Source: Tsukamurella sp. TY48 (GTDB lineage: Bacteria > Actinomycetota > Actinomycetes > Mycobacteriales > Mycobacteriaceae). From it: a stretch of 64,000 nucleotides of DNA. Shown piece by piece: positions 1 to 8,880 of this stretch. Below the pieces are notes generated by a model. That model was not told the DNA's origin. It worked only from the letters and a program-made list of their open reading frames with translations, and did not search any database. Each line of letters starts with the position of its first letter. The stretch's first letter is position 1. Position numbers and translations under genes: made by a program. Where the stretch lies: positions 3,139,786 through 3,203,785 of the forward strand of contig NZ_BPMV01000001.1 in the NCBI RefSeq assembly GCF_019656655.1, read 5' to 3'.

Positions 1-149
1 TCCGGGTGCGCCTCGCGCAGGCTCGTGACGTACTTCGCCACCGCGGGGGCCTGGAGCCGGGCGGCGCGATCGATGACGGAGCCCAGCACGCCGCCGCCGT
101 CACGGGTGGCGGGCACGTTGGGCTCGATGTTGGCGGGCTGTTTCGCCAT
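1..149 (-). CDS. N-terminus of an unidentified protein (truncated by window edge)
   Basis: Only the first 49 codons are present. The ATG at 149 has a strong ribosome site, GGAGGT, a few bases upstream. The peptide begins MAKQPANIEPNVPATRDGGG and continues with an amphipathic stretch containing VIDRAARLQAPAVAKYV. No stop occurs before the window edge. The segment vaguely resembles the start of actinobacterial EcsC-like membrane-associated proteins, but there is too little sequence to assign a family. It is divergent from the thioesterase at 273. Confidence 0.6.
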   Translation of the reverse strand, partial: MAKQPANIEPNVPATRDGGGVLGSVIDRAARLQAPAVAKYVTSLREAHP

Positions 150-259
150 GATGACCTCCGTAGCTGGGCGCCCGCAGCGGGCACCGCTCTCCACCCCTTG
201 TTACCACTGCAACGCGATATTCATTCCCCGTCCGGACGGACCGGGGTGGGCTCGCCGCG

Positions 260-265
260 TAGGGT
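260..265 (+). promoter_or_regulatory. -10 box of leaderless thioesterase gene
   Basis: TAGGGT ends 7 bases before the GTG at 273, the spacing expected if transcription begins on the start codon. No Shine-Dalgarno sequence lies between the box and the codon, and no clear -35 is seen. Confidence 0.5.
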
Positions 266-272
266 GCGACCC

Positions 273-701
273 GTGCCGAGCATCGACGAGCAGCCGTACA
301 CCCTCGAGATCCCCACCCGGTGGAAGGACAACGACGTATACGGGCACGTCAACAACGTCGACTACTACAGCTTCTTCGACACGGTGATCAACACCTATCT
401 GATCCGGGAGGGCGGCCTGGACATCCATGCGGGCCCGACCATCGGGCTCTGTGTGGAATCTCACTGCCGCTACGACGCCCCGCTGGCCTTCCCGGAGCGG
501 GTGACGGCGGGTCTGGCCGTCACCCGGCTCGGTGGCTCCAGCGTGACCTACGCCGTGACGCTCTTCGCCGAGAACGGCGAGGCCGCGGCGGAGGGCTGGT
601 TCGTGCACGTCTTCGTCGACCGCGGGACCCGCCGGCCCACGCCGATCCCGGACGGCCTGCGGGCCGCGCTCGGTCGGCTCCGTGTCGGTGGCGACGCGTA
701 G
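273..701 (+). CDS. Hot-dog fold acyl-CoA thioesterase (4HBT family)
   Basis: A 142-residue protein of the 4-hydroxybenzoyl-CoA thioesterase family, which hydrolyses acyl-CoA thioesters in the cytosol. The N-terminal strand and long helix carry the family signature DNDVYGHVNNVDYYSFFDT near residues 16-34, with the Asp and Asn expected at the active site. The length is normal for a single-domain member. GTG at 273 was chosen because of the -10-like box 7 bases upstream; GTG at 264 is in frame but overlaps that box. The substrate cannot be inferred. A GNAT gene follows 10 bases downstream. Confidence 0.85.
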   Translation: MPSIDEQPYTLEIPTRWKDNDVYGHVNNVDYYSFFDTVINTYLIREGGLDIHAGPTIGLCVESHCRYDAPLAFPERVTAGLAVTRLGGSSVTYAVTLFAENGEAAAEGWFVHVFVDRGTRRPTPIPDGLRAALGRLRVGGDA

Positions 702-704
702 TCT
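699..704 (+). promoter_or_regulatory. -10 box of leaderless GNAT gene
   Basis: TAGTCT overlaps the stop codon of the thioesterase gene and ends 7 bases before the ATG at 712. This supports 712 as both the transcription and the translation start of the acetyltransferase. Confidence 0.45.
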
Positions 705-711
705 CCGCTGC

Positions 712-1335
712 ATGGCGTTCTCCACCCCGCTGCAGCCGGTCACGCTCACCGGGCACCTGGTCACTCTGGCCCCGCTGTCGCACGACCATTACGACGGTCT
801 GCTCGAAGCGCTCGAGGACGGGCAGCTGTGGGACCGCTGGTACACCTCCGTCCCGGCACCGTCCGGGCTCGCGGCCGAGATCGACCGCCGGCTGGATCTG
901 CAGGCGAACGGGCAGATGATCCCGTTCACTGCGATCGACACGGCGGGCCGGGTGCTGGGCATGACCACCTACTACGACATCGATCCCGACGTGCCCCGGA
1001 TGGAGATCGGTTACACCTGGAACCGCGCCTCCGCGCACGGCACGGGCACCAACGCCGAATCGAAGCTGCTGCTCCTCGAGCACGCCTTCGACACGCTCGG
1101 CTGTGAGTGCATCGGCCTGCGTACGCAGTGGGTGAACACCCAGTCGCGGGAGGCCATCGCGCGGCTCGGAGCCAAGCAGGACGGCGTGCTGCGCAGCAAC
1201 AAGCGCTACCGCAACGGCGCACTGCTCGATGCGGTGCTCTTCTCCATCCTCCGGCACGAGTGGCCGGCCGTGCGGTCGCACCTGCAGCACCGTCTGCGCC
1301 ACCGGCACGAGGCGTATCGCGCTGTGGCGGAGTAG
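712..1335 (+). CDS. GNAT-family N-acetyltransferase (RimJ/RimL-like)
   Basis: A 207-residue acetyltransferase of the RimJ/RimL branch of the GNAT superfamily, which transfers acetyl groups from acetyl-CoA to protein N-termini or small amines. The typical start (PVTLTGHLVTLAPLS), the central EIGYTW strand before the acetyl-CoA loop (ASAHGTGTNAESKLL) and the C-terminal NTQSREAIARLGAKQDG segment are all present. A GTG at 682 in the same frame would overlap the thioesterase gene and add a non-conserved extension, so ATG 712 is preferred. The substrate is unknown. Confidence 0.85.
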   Translation: MAFSTPLQPVTLTGHLVTLAPLSHDHYDGLLEALEDGQLWDRWYTSVPAPSGLAAEIDRRLDLQANGQMIPFTAIDTAGRVLGMTTYYDIDPDVPRMEIGYTWNRASAHGTGTNAESKLLLLEHAFDTLGCECIGLRTQWVNTQSREAIARLGAKQDGVLRSNKRYRNGALLDAVLFSILRHEWPAVRSHLQHRLRHRHEAYRAVAE

Positions 1336-1337
1336 CC

Positions 1338-4223
1338 GTGCCTCGCCCCCAGGCGGCCGCGCACGGGCTCTGGCGTCCCGGGCTCGGCCTGGCGTTGTGG
1401 TTCTCCGACGATCTCGGTGAGCCCACCGCCGAACCCGATCCCGCGGTGCTCCCCGCGCCGGTGGCCGCTGTCCTCGGCGACCGTAGGCCACGCCGCTCCA
1501 CCACCGTCGCCGGCCCGCAGGGGCAGCTCGTCGCGCCCGTGCTCACGCTCGGCCCCGAGCGGGCCGCCGCACTGCTCGACGAGCTCGGCCCGGACGACGG
1601 CGGTGGCGACCTGCGCTACCTGCGGTGGGTGGCGAAGTCGGTGGAGCGGTTCGTGGCGATCGGTGCGGTCACCCCGGTGCTGCGCAGCGACGACGGCGAG
1701 TGGCTGGTGCGGTGGGCCCCACTGGAATCGGTGCAGTGGCGCACCTGGGTGCAGACCGCCGCCGCGGCGATGCCCGCCGCGTTGCGGCGCGGGGGAGACC
1801 TGGCCGCGATCCTGGACATGGCGGCCGAGCTCACGGACCGGTACGCGCGCCGGAGGCTCGGCGCGGGGCCGTGGGACTGGGTGGCGGCGCCGTCCCTGCG
1901 CGCCCTGGTCGACGGTGAGCCGCTCGCTGCGGACAGGGTCGCCGACGCCGGCGCACCCGCGGCGTGGACCGAGTGGTCGGGCAGCGTCCGCTCCGCCGAG
2001 ACCCTGCTGGTGCTCCGGCTGATCGAACCCGACGGTAAGCGGCCCGGCGAGATCGACCCGGTGACCGCTCCGGCGGATGCGCCGTGGCGGCTGGAGGTGT
2101 GCCGGCGGGTGCCGGGGGCGGCTCCCGTCCGTGCCGATCCGGTGCGGATGAGCCCCGTCGACCTGGACGACCTGGCGAGCGAGCTCGCCCGCGCCCTCGC
2201 GGTGTACCCGCCACTCAAAGGTGTTCGGCAGGACCCGGGTTCGCTGGACTTCCTGCTCACCACAGGCGAGGCGGAGGCCCTGTTCCTGGAGGGGGCTCCG
2301 GGCTTGACCAAGGCGGGGTACGAGGTGCTGCTGCCCACCTCGATCGCCACGGTGCGGCCGGCGCTGCGGCTCACCGGTCGCGAGCAGCCCGGCCGCACCG
2401 CGCTCACGGTGCAGGCCGGGCTCGCCGAGATCAAGGATTTCGCCTGGCAGCTCGCCGTGGGCGATGCGGTGCTCACGGCCAGCGAGCTGGCCGGTCTCGC
2501 GAACACCATGTCCGGGCTGGTCAAGGTGCGTGGCCGCTGGGTACGCGCGGACCGGCGCACGTTGGCGCACGCGGCGCGCTTCGTGGCCGAGCAGCGCAAG
2601 GCCAAGGAGGACGGCACGGCGCACGACCTCGGTGACCTGCTCGGCCTCATCGCCGACCCCGCCGCGCTGCCGGCGCCGTTGGTCGCGGTGGACGGTCTCG
2701 GCTGGCTCGACTCGGTGTACCGGGGTGGCACCATCGCCCCCGCGACGGTGACCGCGCCGTCGGCCTTGAAGGCCGAGCTGCGGCCCTACCAGCTGCGCGG
2801 TCTGGAATGGTTGGTCACGTTGTGGCGCAGCGGGATCGGTGCGGTACTCGCCGATGACATGGGGCTCGGGAAGACGATCCAGGTGCTCGCGCTGCTGTGT
2901 CACGAGCGCGGCGATGCGGCGGTCGATGCCCCGGCTCCTACGCTGATCGTGTGCCCGATGTCGGTGGTGGGGAACTGGGCCGCCGAGGCTCAGCGGTTCG
3001 CACCGGGCCTGCGGGTGCTGGTGCACCACGGCTCCGACCGCGCCTCCGGGGAGGCCTTCGCCGCGGCGGTCGCGGAGGCGGACATCGTGATCACCACCTT
3101 CGCGCTGGCCTCCCGTGACCGGGAGCTGCTGTCGGCCTTGCGGTGGGGCCGCATCGTGGTCGACGAGGCGCAGCACGTGAAGAACGTGAACACGGCCGCG
3201 GCCAAGGCGCTGCGGGCGATTCCGGCGGCGCACCGGGTGGCCCTCACCGGCACGCCCGTCGAGAACCGTTTGGAGGACCTGCGGGCGGTGATCGATCTGG
3301 TGAATCCGGGACTGCTCGGCTCCGCCCGGACCTTCCGCAATCGGTTCGCGATGCCGATCGAACGGGAACAGGACCGGGCTGCGGCGCGGCGGCTCACGTC
3401 GCTCACCTCGCCGTTCATCCTGCGCCGGGTGAAGACCGATCCGGATATCGCTCCGGAGCTTCCGGAGAAGGCGGAGTTCACCATTCGCGCCTCGCTCACG
3501 CCGGAGCAGGCGGGCCTGTACCAGGCGGTGCTGAACCGCCTCGTCGAGGAGCTCCGCCGGTCCGAGGGGATGCTCCGGCGGGGGCTGGTGCTGGCCTCGC
3601 TCACCCGGCTCAAGCAGGTGTGCAACCACCCGGCGCACTACCTGGACGACGGCTCGCCGCTGCTGCGCCGCGGGCAGCACCGGTCGGGCAAGGTGGAACT
3701 GCTCGCCGACATCCTGGAGACCGTTGCCGCCGACGGTGAGCGGGCGCTGGTGTTCACCCAGTACGCCGAGTTCGCGCGGATGCTGCAGCCCTGGCTCACC
3801 GGGCTGCTCGGCGCGGAGGTCCCGGTGCTCGACGGTTCGGTGCCGCGCCGCGATCGGGACGCGATGGTCGAGCGGTTCCAGGCGGGCGACGGTGCTCCGG
3901 TCCTGGTGGCCACGGTGAAGTCGGGCGGTACCGGACTGAACCTCACGGCTGCGAATCATGTGGTGCACGTGGATCGTTGGTGGAATCCGGCGGTCGAGAA
4001 CCAGGCCACCGACCGGGCCTTCCGGATCGGGCAGACCAGAGCCGTGCAGGTGCGCAAGTTCGTGTGCGCGGGCACGCTGGAGGAGCGGATCGACGGGGTG
4101 ATCGCGGCCAAGCGGGAGCTGTCGGACATGACGGTGCAGACCGGCGAGGCCTGGCTCACCGAGCTGAACAACGATGAGCTGTACGAGCTGATCGCCCTGC
4201 GCGACGATGCGGCGGCGCTCTGA
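1338..4223 (+). CDS. SNF2-family DEAD-like helicase/ATPase
   Basis: A 961-residue SNF2/Rad54-type DNA translocase. An N-terminal region of about 450 residues of the bacterial SNF2-associated type precedes the motor. The motor shows motif I (DDMGLGKT, about residue 505), motif II (DEAQ, about 608), motif III (LTGTPVEN, about 636) and the C-terminal lobe with WWNPAVENQATDRAFRIGQ near 881. GTG at 1338 lies 2 bases after the GNAT stop and gives the expected N-terminus (HGLWRPGLGLALW). It overlaps the SWIM-protein gene by TGATG, so the two are probably co-translated. Roles in DNA repair or chromosome remodelling are inferred from the family. Confidence 0.92.
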   Translation: MPRPQAAAHGLWRPGLGLALWFSDDLGEPTAEPDPAVLPAPVAAVLGDRRPRRSTTVAGPQGQLVAPVLTLGPERAAALLDELGPDDGGGDLRYLRWVAKSVERFVAIGAVTPVLRSDDGEWLVRWAPLESVQWRTWVQTAAAAMPAALRRGGDLAAILDMAAELTDRYARRRLGAGPWDWVAAPSLRALVDGEPLAADRVADAGAPAAWTEWSGSVRSAETLLVLRLIEPDGKRPGEIDPVTAPADAPWRLEVCRRVPGAAPVRADPVRMSPVDLDDLASELARALAVYPPLKGVRQDPGSLDFLLTTGEAEALFLEGAPGLTKAGYEVLLPTSIATVRPALRLTGREQPGRTALTVQAGLAEIKDFAWQLAVGDAVLTASELAGLANTMSGLVKVRGRWVRADRRTLAHAARFVAEQRKAKEDGTAHDLGDLLGLIADPAALPAPLVAVDGLGWLDSVYRGGTIAPATVTAPSALKAELRPYQLRGLEWLVTLWRSGIGAVLADDMGLGKTIQVLALLCHERGDAAVDAPAPTLIVCPMSVVGNWAAEAQRFAPGLRVLVHHGSDRASGEAFAAAVAEADIVITTFALASRDRELLSALRWGRIVVDEAQHVKNVNTAAAKALRAIPAAHRVALTGTPVENRLEDLRAVIDLVNPGLLGSARTFRNRFAMPIEREQDRAAARRLTSLTSPFILRRVKTDPDIAPELPEKAEFTIRASLTPEQAGLYQAVLNRLVEELRRSEGMLRRGLVLASLTRLKQVCNHPAHYLDDGSPLLRRGQHRSGKVELLADILETVAADGERALVFTQYAEFARMLQPWLTGLLGAEVPVLDGSVPRRDRDAMVERFQAGDGAPVLVATVKSGGTGLNLTAANHVVHVDRWWNPAVENQATDRAFRIGQTRAVQVRKFVCAGTLEERIDGVIAAKRELSDMTVQTGEAWLTELNNDELYELIALRDDAAAL

Positions 4224-5002
4224 TGGCGCGGCGCGCGCGGGATACGGCGCGGCCGATGGGCGGCACCTGGTTCACGCGGCGGTTGATCGCGCAGCGCGAG
4301 GAGGTCACCGAGCGCCGCAAGGTGCAGTACGCGCGGCGGCTCTATCAGGAGCATCAGGTGTTCTCGCTGGCGGTGGTGCCGGCCTCGATCACCGCGACGG
4401 TGCAGGGCAGCCAGCTCGATCCGTTCGGCGTGGGGTTGTCCCGGATCCCGGGTGATCCGGCGGCGGTGGTGTCGCTGCTGGTGGCGCAGGGCGCCACCGG
4501 CGAACTGCTCGGGGTGACCCGGGGCGATCTCGGCCGGGCCCTGGGAGATCTGGTGTTGCCGGAGACGGCCTCCGATGTGGAGGTCAGCTGCGCGTGCCCC
4601 GACGAGAGCGGCGCCTGTGTGCACGCGCTCGCGCTGACCTACGAGTTCTGCGCGGCCGCCGACCTCGATCCCAGCCTCGTCCTCGACTTCGCCGGTGTCC
4701 CGCTCGCGGGCCTGCTCGCGCGGGTCGCGGCATCGGGGCGTGAACCGGCGGGGGCGGCCCGTCCGGCGCCGGTGGCGGCACCGTCGGCCGAGGACGAATG
4801 GGATGCGGGCGCGGCGGCCTTCTACGGCGACGGCATGGACCTCCCGCCCCTGCCCGAGCCGAGCCCCGTCGACGCGATGACCCTGTTGGACCCGGCCCTG
4901 CTGCGCGCCGCGCTGCGCCGCACGGGGACGAAGCCCGCCGATGTGGCCGAAGCGCAGGACGAGCTCGCCGAGCTGTACGACCGGCTGCGCGATCCGCGCT
5001 GA
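4223..5002 (+). CDS. SWIM zinc-finger protein
   Basis: A 259-residue protein with a SWIM finger, C-x-C followed by C-x-H (SCACPDESGACVHA, about residues 122-135), a zinc-binding fold that contacts DNA or protein. The ATG overlaps the stop of the SNF2 gene in TGATG. The SNF2-SWIM pairing is widespread in actinobacteria and suggests that the finger protein loads or targets the translocase. The N-terminus is Arg-rich and the C-terminal third is acidic and Pro-rich. The molecular role is not established. Confidence 0.85.
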   Translation: MARRARDTARPMGGTWFTRRLIAQREEVTERRKVQYARRLYQEHQVFSLAVVPASITATVQGSQLDPFGVGLSRIPGDPAAVVSLLVAQGATGELLGVTRGDLGRALGDLVLPETASDVEVSCACPDESGACVHALALTYEFCAAADLDPSLVLDFAGVPLAGLLARVAASGREPAGAARPAPVAAPSAEDEWDAGAAAFYGDGMDLPPLPEPSPVDAMTLLDPALLRAALRRTGTKPADVAEAQDELAELYDRLRDPR

Positions 5003-5110
5003 CGGTGCCCGGTGAGGTTCCGGCGCCGGGCCGTGGCGATCGCGGAACTTGTCGGTGCGGGTCACTATCCTTGAGGCGACGCGATCGAGTGAGATGACGA
5101 GGGGGTGGAC

Positions 5111-6250
5111 ATGCGCTTCGTGCACACGGCGGACTGGCAGCTGGGCATGACCAGGCACTTCCTCGATGCGGACGCGCAGGCCCGCTTCACCGACGCCCGG
5201 TTGGACGCCATCTCCCGGCTCGGAGCCCTGGCCACGGAGCGGTCGGCCGAGTTCGTGGTGGTCTGCGGCGATGTCTTCGAGGACAACCGCCTGGCACCCG
5301 CGGTGATCGCCCGCAGCCTCGACCGGATGGCCACCATCGGCGTGCCGGTGTACCTGCTGCCCGGCAATCACGATCCGCTCGACGCCGCCTCGATCTACAC
5401 CTCGGAGGTCTTCGCCCGGCATCGCCCCGAGAACGTGGTGGTGCTCGACTCCGCGGGGGTGCACACCGTGCGGCCCGGTGTGGAGCTGCTCGCCGCGCCG
5501 TGGTTCTCCAAGCATCCGGCGGGCGATCCGCTCACGGAGGCGGTCGTCGCGGCATCCGCGCCGGAGGCCGGTGTGATCCGGATCGCCGTCGGGCACGGTG
5601 GCACGCTGCCCGTGGGCGCCCAGGACCAGCGGTTGATCGACGTGGCCGAGCTCGGGGCCCGGCTCGACCGCGGTGAACTGCGCTACGTGGCGCTGGGCGA
5701 TCGGCATTCGGTCACGCAGTTGCGGCCCGGAGTCTTCTACAGCGGCGCGCCGGAGGTCACCAACTTCGACCACAAGGAGCGGGATTCGGGGTCGGTGCTG
5801 TTGGTCGACGTCCCCGAGGACGGCGGCGCCGCCGTTGTCGAGCCGGTGCGGGTGGGCAGTTGGCGGTTCGCCTCCCGGGAGTTCCCGCTGTCCGCGGAGC
5901 GCGATGTGACCGCCGCCGTCGCGGCGTTGTCGGCGTTGCCTGATAAGGACCGCACGGTGGTCAAGGTCGGCTTCACCGGCACCGTGGGGCTGGTGGCGAA
6001 GGCGGAGCTCGACGCCGAGTTGGAGGCGCTGCGCGCGCGATTCGCCGCGGTGGAACTGTGGGAGCGCAAGACCGACCTGGCGGTGCTGCCCGGCGAGGAC
6101 GAGCTGGAATCGCTCGAACTGTCCGGGCCCGCCGCCGCGGCGGCGGATGAGCTCCTGGGTATCGCGCGCAGCGGGGGCGAGCGCGCCGCCGACGCGTCCG
6201 GTGCACTGGCTTTGCTGTACCGCCTCACCCGGCAGGATGTGGTCGCGTGA
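5111..6250 (+). CDS. SbcD/YhaO-like metallophosphoesterase (DNA nuclease subunit)
   Basis: A 379-residue calcineurin-like phosphoesterase related to the SbcD/Mre11 exonuclease subunit. Metal-ligand motifs are visible: HTADWQ (residues 5-10), CGDVFEDN, LPGNHDP and VGHGG. The final motif reads LGDRHS, with Asp where most relatives have His (GHxH). The ATG at 5111 is preferred over the GTG at 5105 because the GA-rich AGGGGG site is then correctly spaced. The stop overlaps the start of the SMC-like ATPase gene (GTGA), as expected for a nuclease-ATPase pair. A TATCCT hexamer at 5066 may be its -10 box. Confidence 0.85.
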   Translation: MRFVHTADWQLGMTRHFLDADAQARFTDARLDAISRLGALATERSAEFVVVCGDVFEDNRLAPAVIARSLDRMATIGVPVYLLPGNHDPLDAASIYTSEVFARHRPENVVVLDSAGVHTVRPGVELLAAPWFSKHPAGDPLTEAVVAASAPEAGVIRIAVGHGGTLPVGAQDQRLIDVAELGARLDRGELRYVALGDRHSVTQLRPGVFYSGAPEVTNFDHKERDSGSVLLVDVPEDGGAAVVEPVRVGSWRFASREFPLSAERDVTAAVAALSALPDKDRTVVKVGFTGTVGLVAKAELDAELEALRARFAAVELWERKTDLAVLPGEDELESLELSGPAAAAADELLGIARSGGERAADASGALALLYRLTRQDVVA

Positions 6251-8880
6251 GGCTGCATCGCCTGGCGGTCAAGGACTTCCGCGGTGTGCAAGAGCGCGAG
6301 ATCGCGTTCGCGGACACCGGCGTCACGCTGCTGCACGGCCCGAACGAGGCCGGCAAATCCTCGATGGTGGAGGCGCTGCAGCTACTGCTCGATGTGAAGG
6401 CCACCTCGAAGTCGCAACGGGTCGAGGCGGTGTGTCCGGCGCATCGTGACGCCGGCCCCTACGTCGAGGCCGAACTCACAGTGGGGCCGTATCGCTTCGT
6501 GTACGCCAAGCAGTACCACCGTCGCCCCGGCACCACGCTCACCGTGCTCGAACCCACCCCGCAGCAGCTCACCGGCGGCACCGCCGAGGCGTGGGTGGCC
6601 GAGCAGATGCGCACCCACGTCGATGCCGATCTGCTCGCGGCGCTCACCGTCTTGCAGGGCCCCGGTCCCGGGCAGCCCTCGCTGCGCGACAGCGCCGCCT
6701 TCGCGAAGGCGCTCGATTCGGCGTCGGGCGGCGCGGGAGACGATGAACCCGGGGCGGAGCGCCTGGCCGAGTCCGTCGCCGCCGAGCGGGCTCGGTACTT
6801 CACTCCCACCGGGCGGCCCACGGGTGAGTTGGCGGCCGCGCGGAGCCGGGATGCGGCGGCCCGCAGCGCGTTCGAGCAGGCCGAGGCGGCACTGCGGGAG
6901 GTCGACCTGGTGGTCGATCAGCACGCGGCCGCCTCCGGTCGATTGGCGTCGATCGTCGACCGCCGGGTGGCGGCGGTCGCCGCGTTGGACACGCTTGCGG
7001 CCGATCAGGACCGCGTCACCCGGTTGCAGTCGCAGGTATCGCACGCCCGCGCGGTGCTGGAATCGGCCACGCTGCGGGAACAGCATGCCGGGGATGCCGC
7101 GAACCGTCGCCGCCGCCTGATCGCGCAGCAGGCTCAGGCCACCGAACGGGCCGCGCAGGTTCGCGTGCTCCGCGATAAGGCCCTCGCCGACCGCGAGGTG
7201 CTCGCGGCCGAGGCGGCGTGGCTGGAGACCACGGTGCACGAGCTGACGGCGGTCGCCGCGGATCGCCGCGAGCGCAAGGCGCAGGCCCAGTACGCGGTCG
7301 ATTACGCCCGCGAGGCCGCCGGCTATCAACGGCTCCGCAGCCGCATCGAGCAGGCCGAGCTGCTCGGCAAGGATGTCGAGGACGCGCGGAACCGGCTGGC
7401 GGGCAACCCGATGGATCGCCGCGCGCTGCAGGCCATCACGGCTTCCGAACAACGGCTGGAGCGGGCGCAGGCCAGGTTCTCCGCGCTGGCGGCCACGCTG
7501 CGGCTGGAACGCCTCGGCTTCACCGATGTACTGGTGGACGGCCGGCTGATCGGCGAGGAGCCCGTGGAAGTGGTGGCAGGCAACGGCACCGCCATCGAGG
7601 TACCGGGTGCAGTGCGGATCGAGGTGGTGCAGCGCGGCGAGAGCGCGGATGCGGCCGCCGAGGTCAAGGCCGCTCACGCGGCAGTGCTCGCCGCGTGCCG
7701 CGAGGCCGGTGCCGCCGACGCTGCGCAGGCGCGGGAGCTGCATGATCAGCGCGAGTCGATCGAGGTCGAGCTCCAGGAGGCCCGGATCGCCCTGGCGCAC
7801 GCCCTGGGCGAGTCCAGCCTGAGCGAGTTGCGGGAGATGGCCGACGAGTCGGCGGCGCGGATCGTGGAGCTGGAGGCCGCGGTCGATCCCGAGCTGCTCG
7901 CGGCCGATGCGGAGATCGCGAAGCGGAACCTCATGGAGGCGACTCAGGCCGAGGTGGCGTCGCGGGGCGAGGAGAAGCAGACCCGCGAACAGCTCGGGCA
8001 GAAGCAGCAGGAGTTGCACCGGGCAGCCACTGATGCGCAGGTCGCCGCGGATCGGTTGCAGCACTTCGACAGTGCGGCCTCCGAGTTCAGTGCGGAGCTG
8101 GAGCGCGTGCGGCGCGACGCCGACGACGAGGCGCTGGGTACCGCAGCCGATGCCGCCGCCGAGGCCAGGGCGGCTGCCGCCGCGGCACTCGCGGAGCACG
8201 AGCGCGCCGCACAGGAGGCCGATGTCGCGGGGTTCGCCGGCCGGCTGGCATCGGCGCGGAGCGCCGCCGACCGGGCGCGAGCCGCCGAGGCTGAGGCACG
8301 CGAACACCTCGCCGGGCTCGCCGCGCAGCTGAGCCTCTTCCAGGCCGACGGCCGCCGTGACCGGCTCGACGCCGCCGAGGCCGAACTCGTGCACGCCGAG
8401 CGGGCGCTGACCTCGGTGGAGGAGCGCGCCCGCGCCGCGGCGCTGCTGCACGACACGCTGACCGCGCACCGCGACGCCCGGCGCGCCCGCGTCCAGGCGC
8501 CGTACCAGCACGCGCTCGAAGAACTGGGGCGCACCGTTTTCGGCGATCCCCTCACGATCACGGTCGGCGACGATCTGACCATCGCCTCGCGCACCGTCGA
8601 CGGTGTCACGGTGCCCTTCGAATCCCTGTCGGGCGGTGCGCAGGAGCAGTTGGGGGTGCTCAGCAGGCTTGCGTGCGCGCGGCTGGTGGACGGTGCCGAC
8701 GGTGCGCCGGTGATCTTCGACGATGCCCTCGGGCACAGCGATCCCACCCGGCTCGGGGCGATGGCCGACGCGCTGGTGACGGCGGGCCGATCCGCGCAGG
8801 TGATCGTGTTCAGTTGCGTGCCGGGCAGGTTCGACGCGCTCCGCGGCCGCGAGGGCGTCACCGAGGTCGCGCTCGGCTAA
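6247..8880 (+). CDS. SbcC/YhaN-like SMC-type ATPase
   Basis: An 877-residue ABC/SMC-like ATPase. The Walker A motif GPNEAGKSS is at about residues 30-38. The middle 550 residues are a long Ala/Glu/Arg-rich coiled coil. The C-terminal lobe carries the signature LSGGAQEQLG (about 793) and Walker B VIFDDALG. It is shorter than SbcC (about 1050 residues) and I see no C-x-x-C zinc hook in the coil, so it is closer to YhaN-type proteins. It is translationally coupled to the nuclease gene upstream. The probable role is DNA end processing or repair. Confidence 0.85.
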   Translation: MRLHRLAVKDFRGVQEREIAFADTGVTLLHGPNEAGKSSMVEALQLLLDVKATSKSQRVEAVCPAHRDAGPYVEAELTVGPYRFVYAKQYHRRPGTTLTVLEPTPQQLTGGTAEAWVAEQMRTHVDADLLAALTVLQGPGPGQPSLRDSAAFAKALDSASGGAGDDEPGAERLAESVAAERARYFTPTGRPTGELAAARSRDAAARSAFEQAEAALREVDLVVDQHAAASGRLASIVDRRVAAVAALDTLAADQDRVTRLQSQVSHARAVLESATLREQHAGDAANRRRRLIAQQAQATERAAQVRVLRDKALADREVLAAEAAWLETTVHELTAVAADRRERKAQAQYAVDYAREAAGYQRLRSRIEQAELLGKDVEDARNRLAGNPMDRRALQAITASEQRLERAQARFSALAATLRLERLGFTDVLVDGRLIGEEPVEVVAGNGTAIEVPGAVRIEVVQRGESADAAAEVKAAHAAVLAACREAGAADAAQARELHDQRESIEVELQEARIALAHALGESSLSELREMADESAARIVELEAAVDPELLAADAEIAKRNLMEATQAEVASRGEEKQTREQLGQKQQELHRAATDAQVAADRLQHFDSAASEFSAELERVRRDADDEALGTAADAAAEARAAAAAALAEHERAAQEADVAGFAGRLASARSAADRARAAEAEAREHLAGLAAQLSLFQADGRRDRLDAAEAELVHAERALTSVEERARAAALLHDTLTAHRDARRARVQAPYQHALEELGRTVFGDPLTITVGDDLTIASRTVDGVTVPFESLSGGAQEQLGVLSRLACARLVDGADGAPVIFDDALGHSDPTRLGAMADALVTAGRSAQVIVFSCVPGRFDALRGREGVTEVALG

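Noticed and set aside
1206..3968. A 920-codon minus-strand open frame over the SNF2 gene
   Set aside because: Composition is antisense-like (His, Arg, Gly, Gln rich) with no domain, while the plus strand has all SNF2 motifs.
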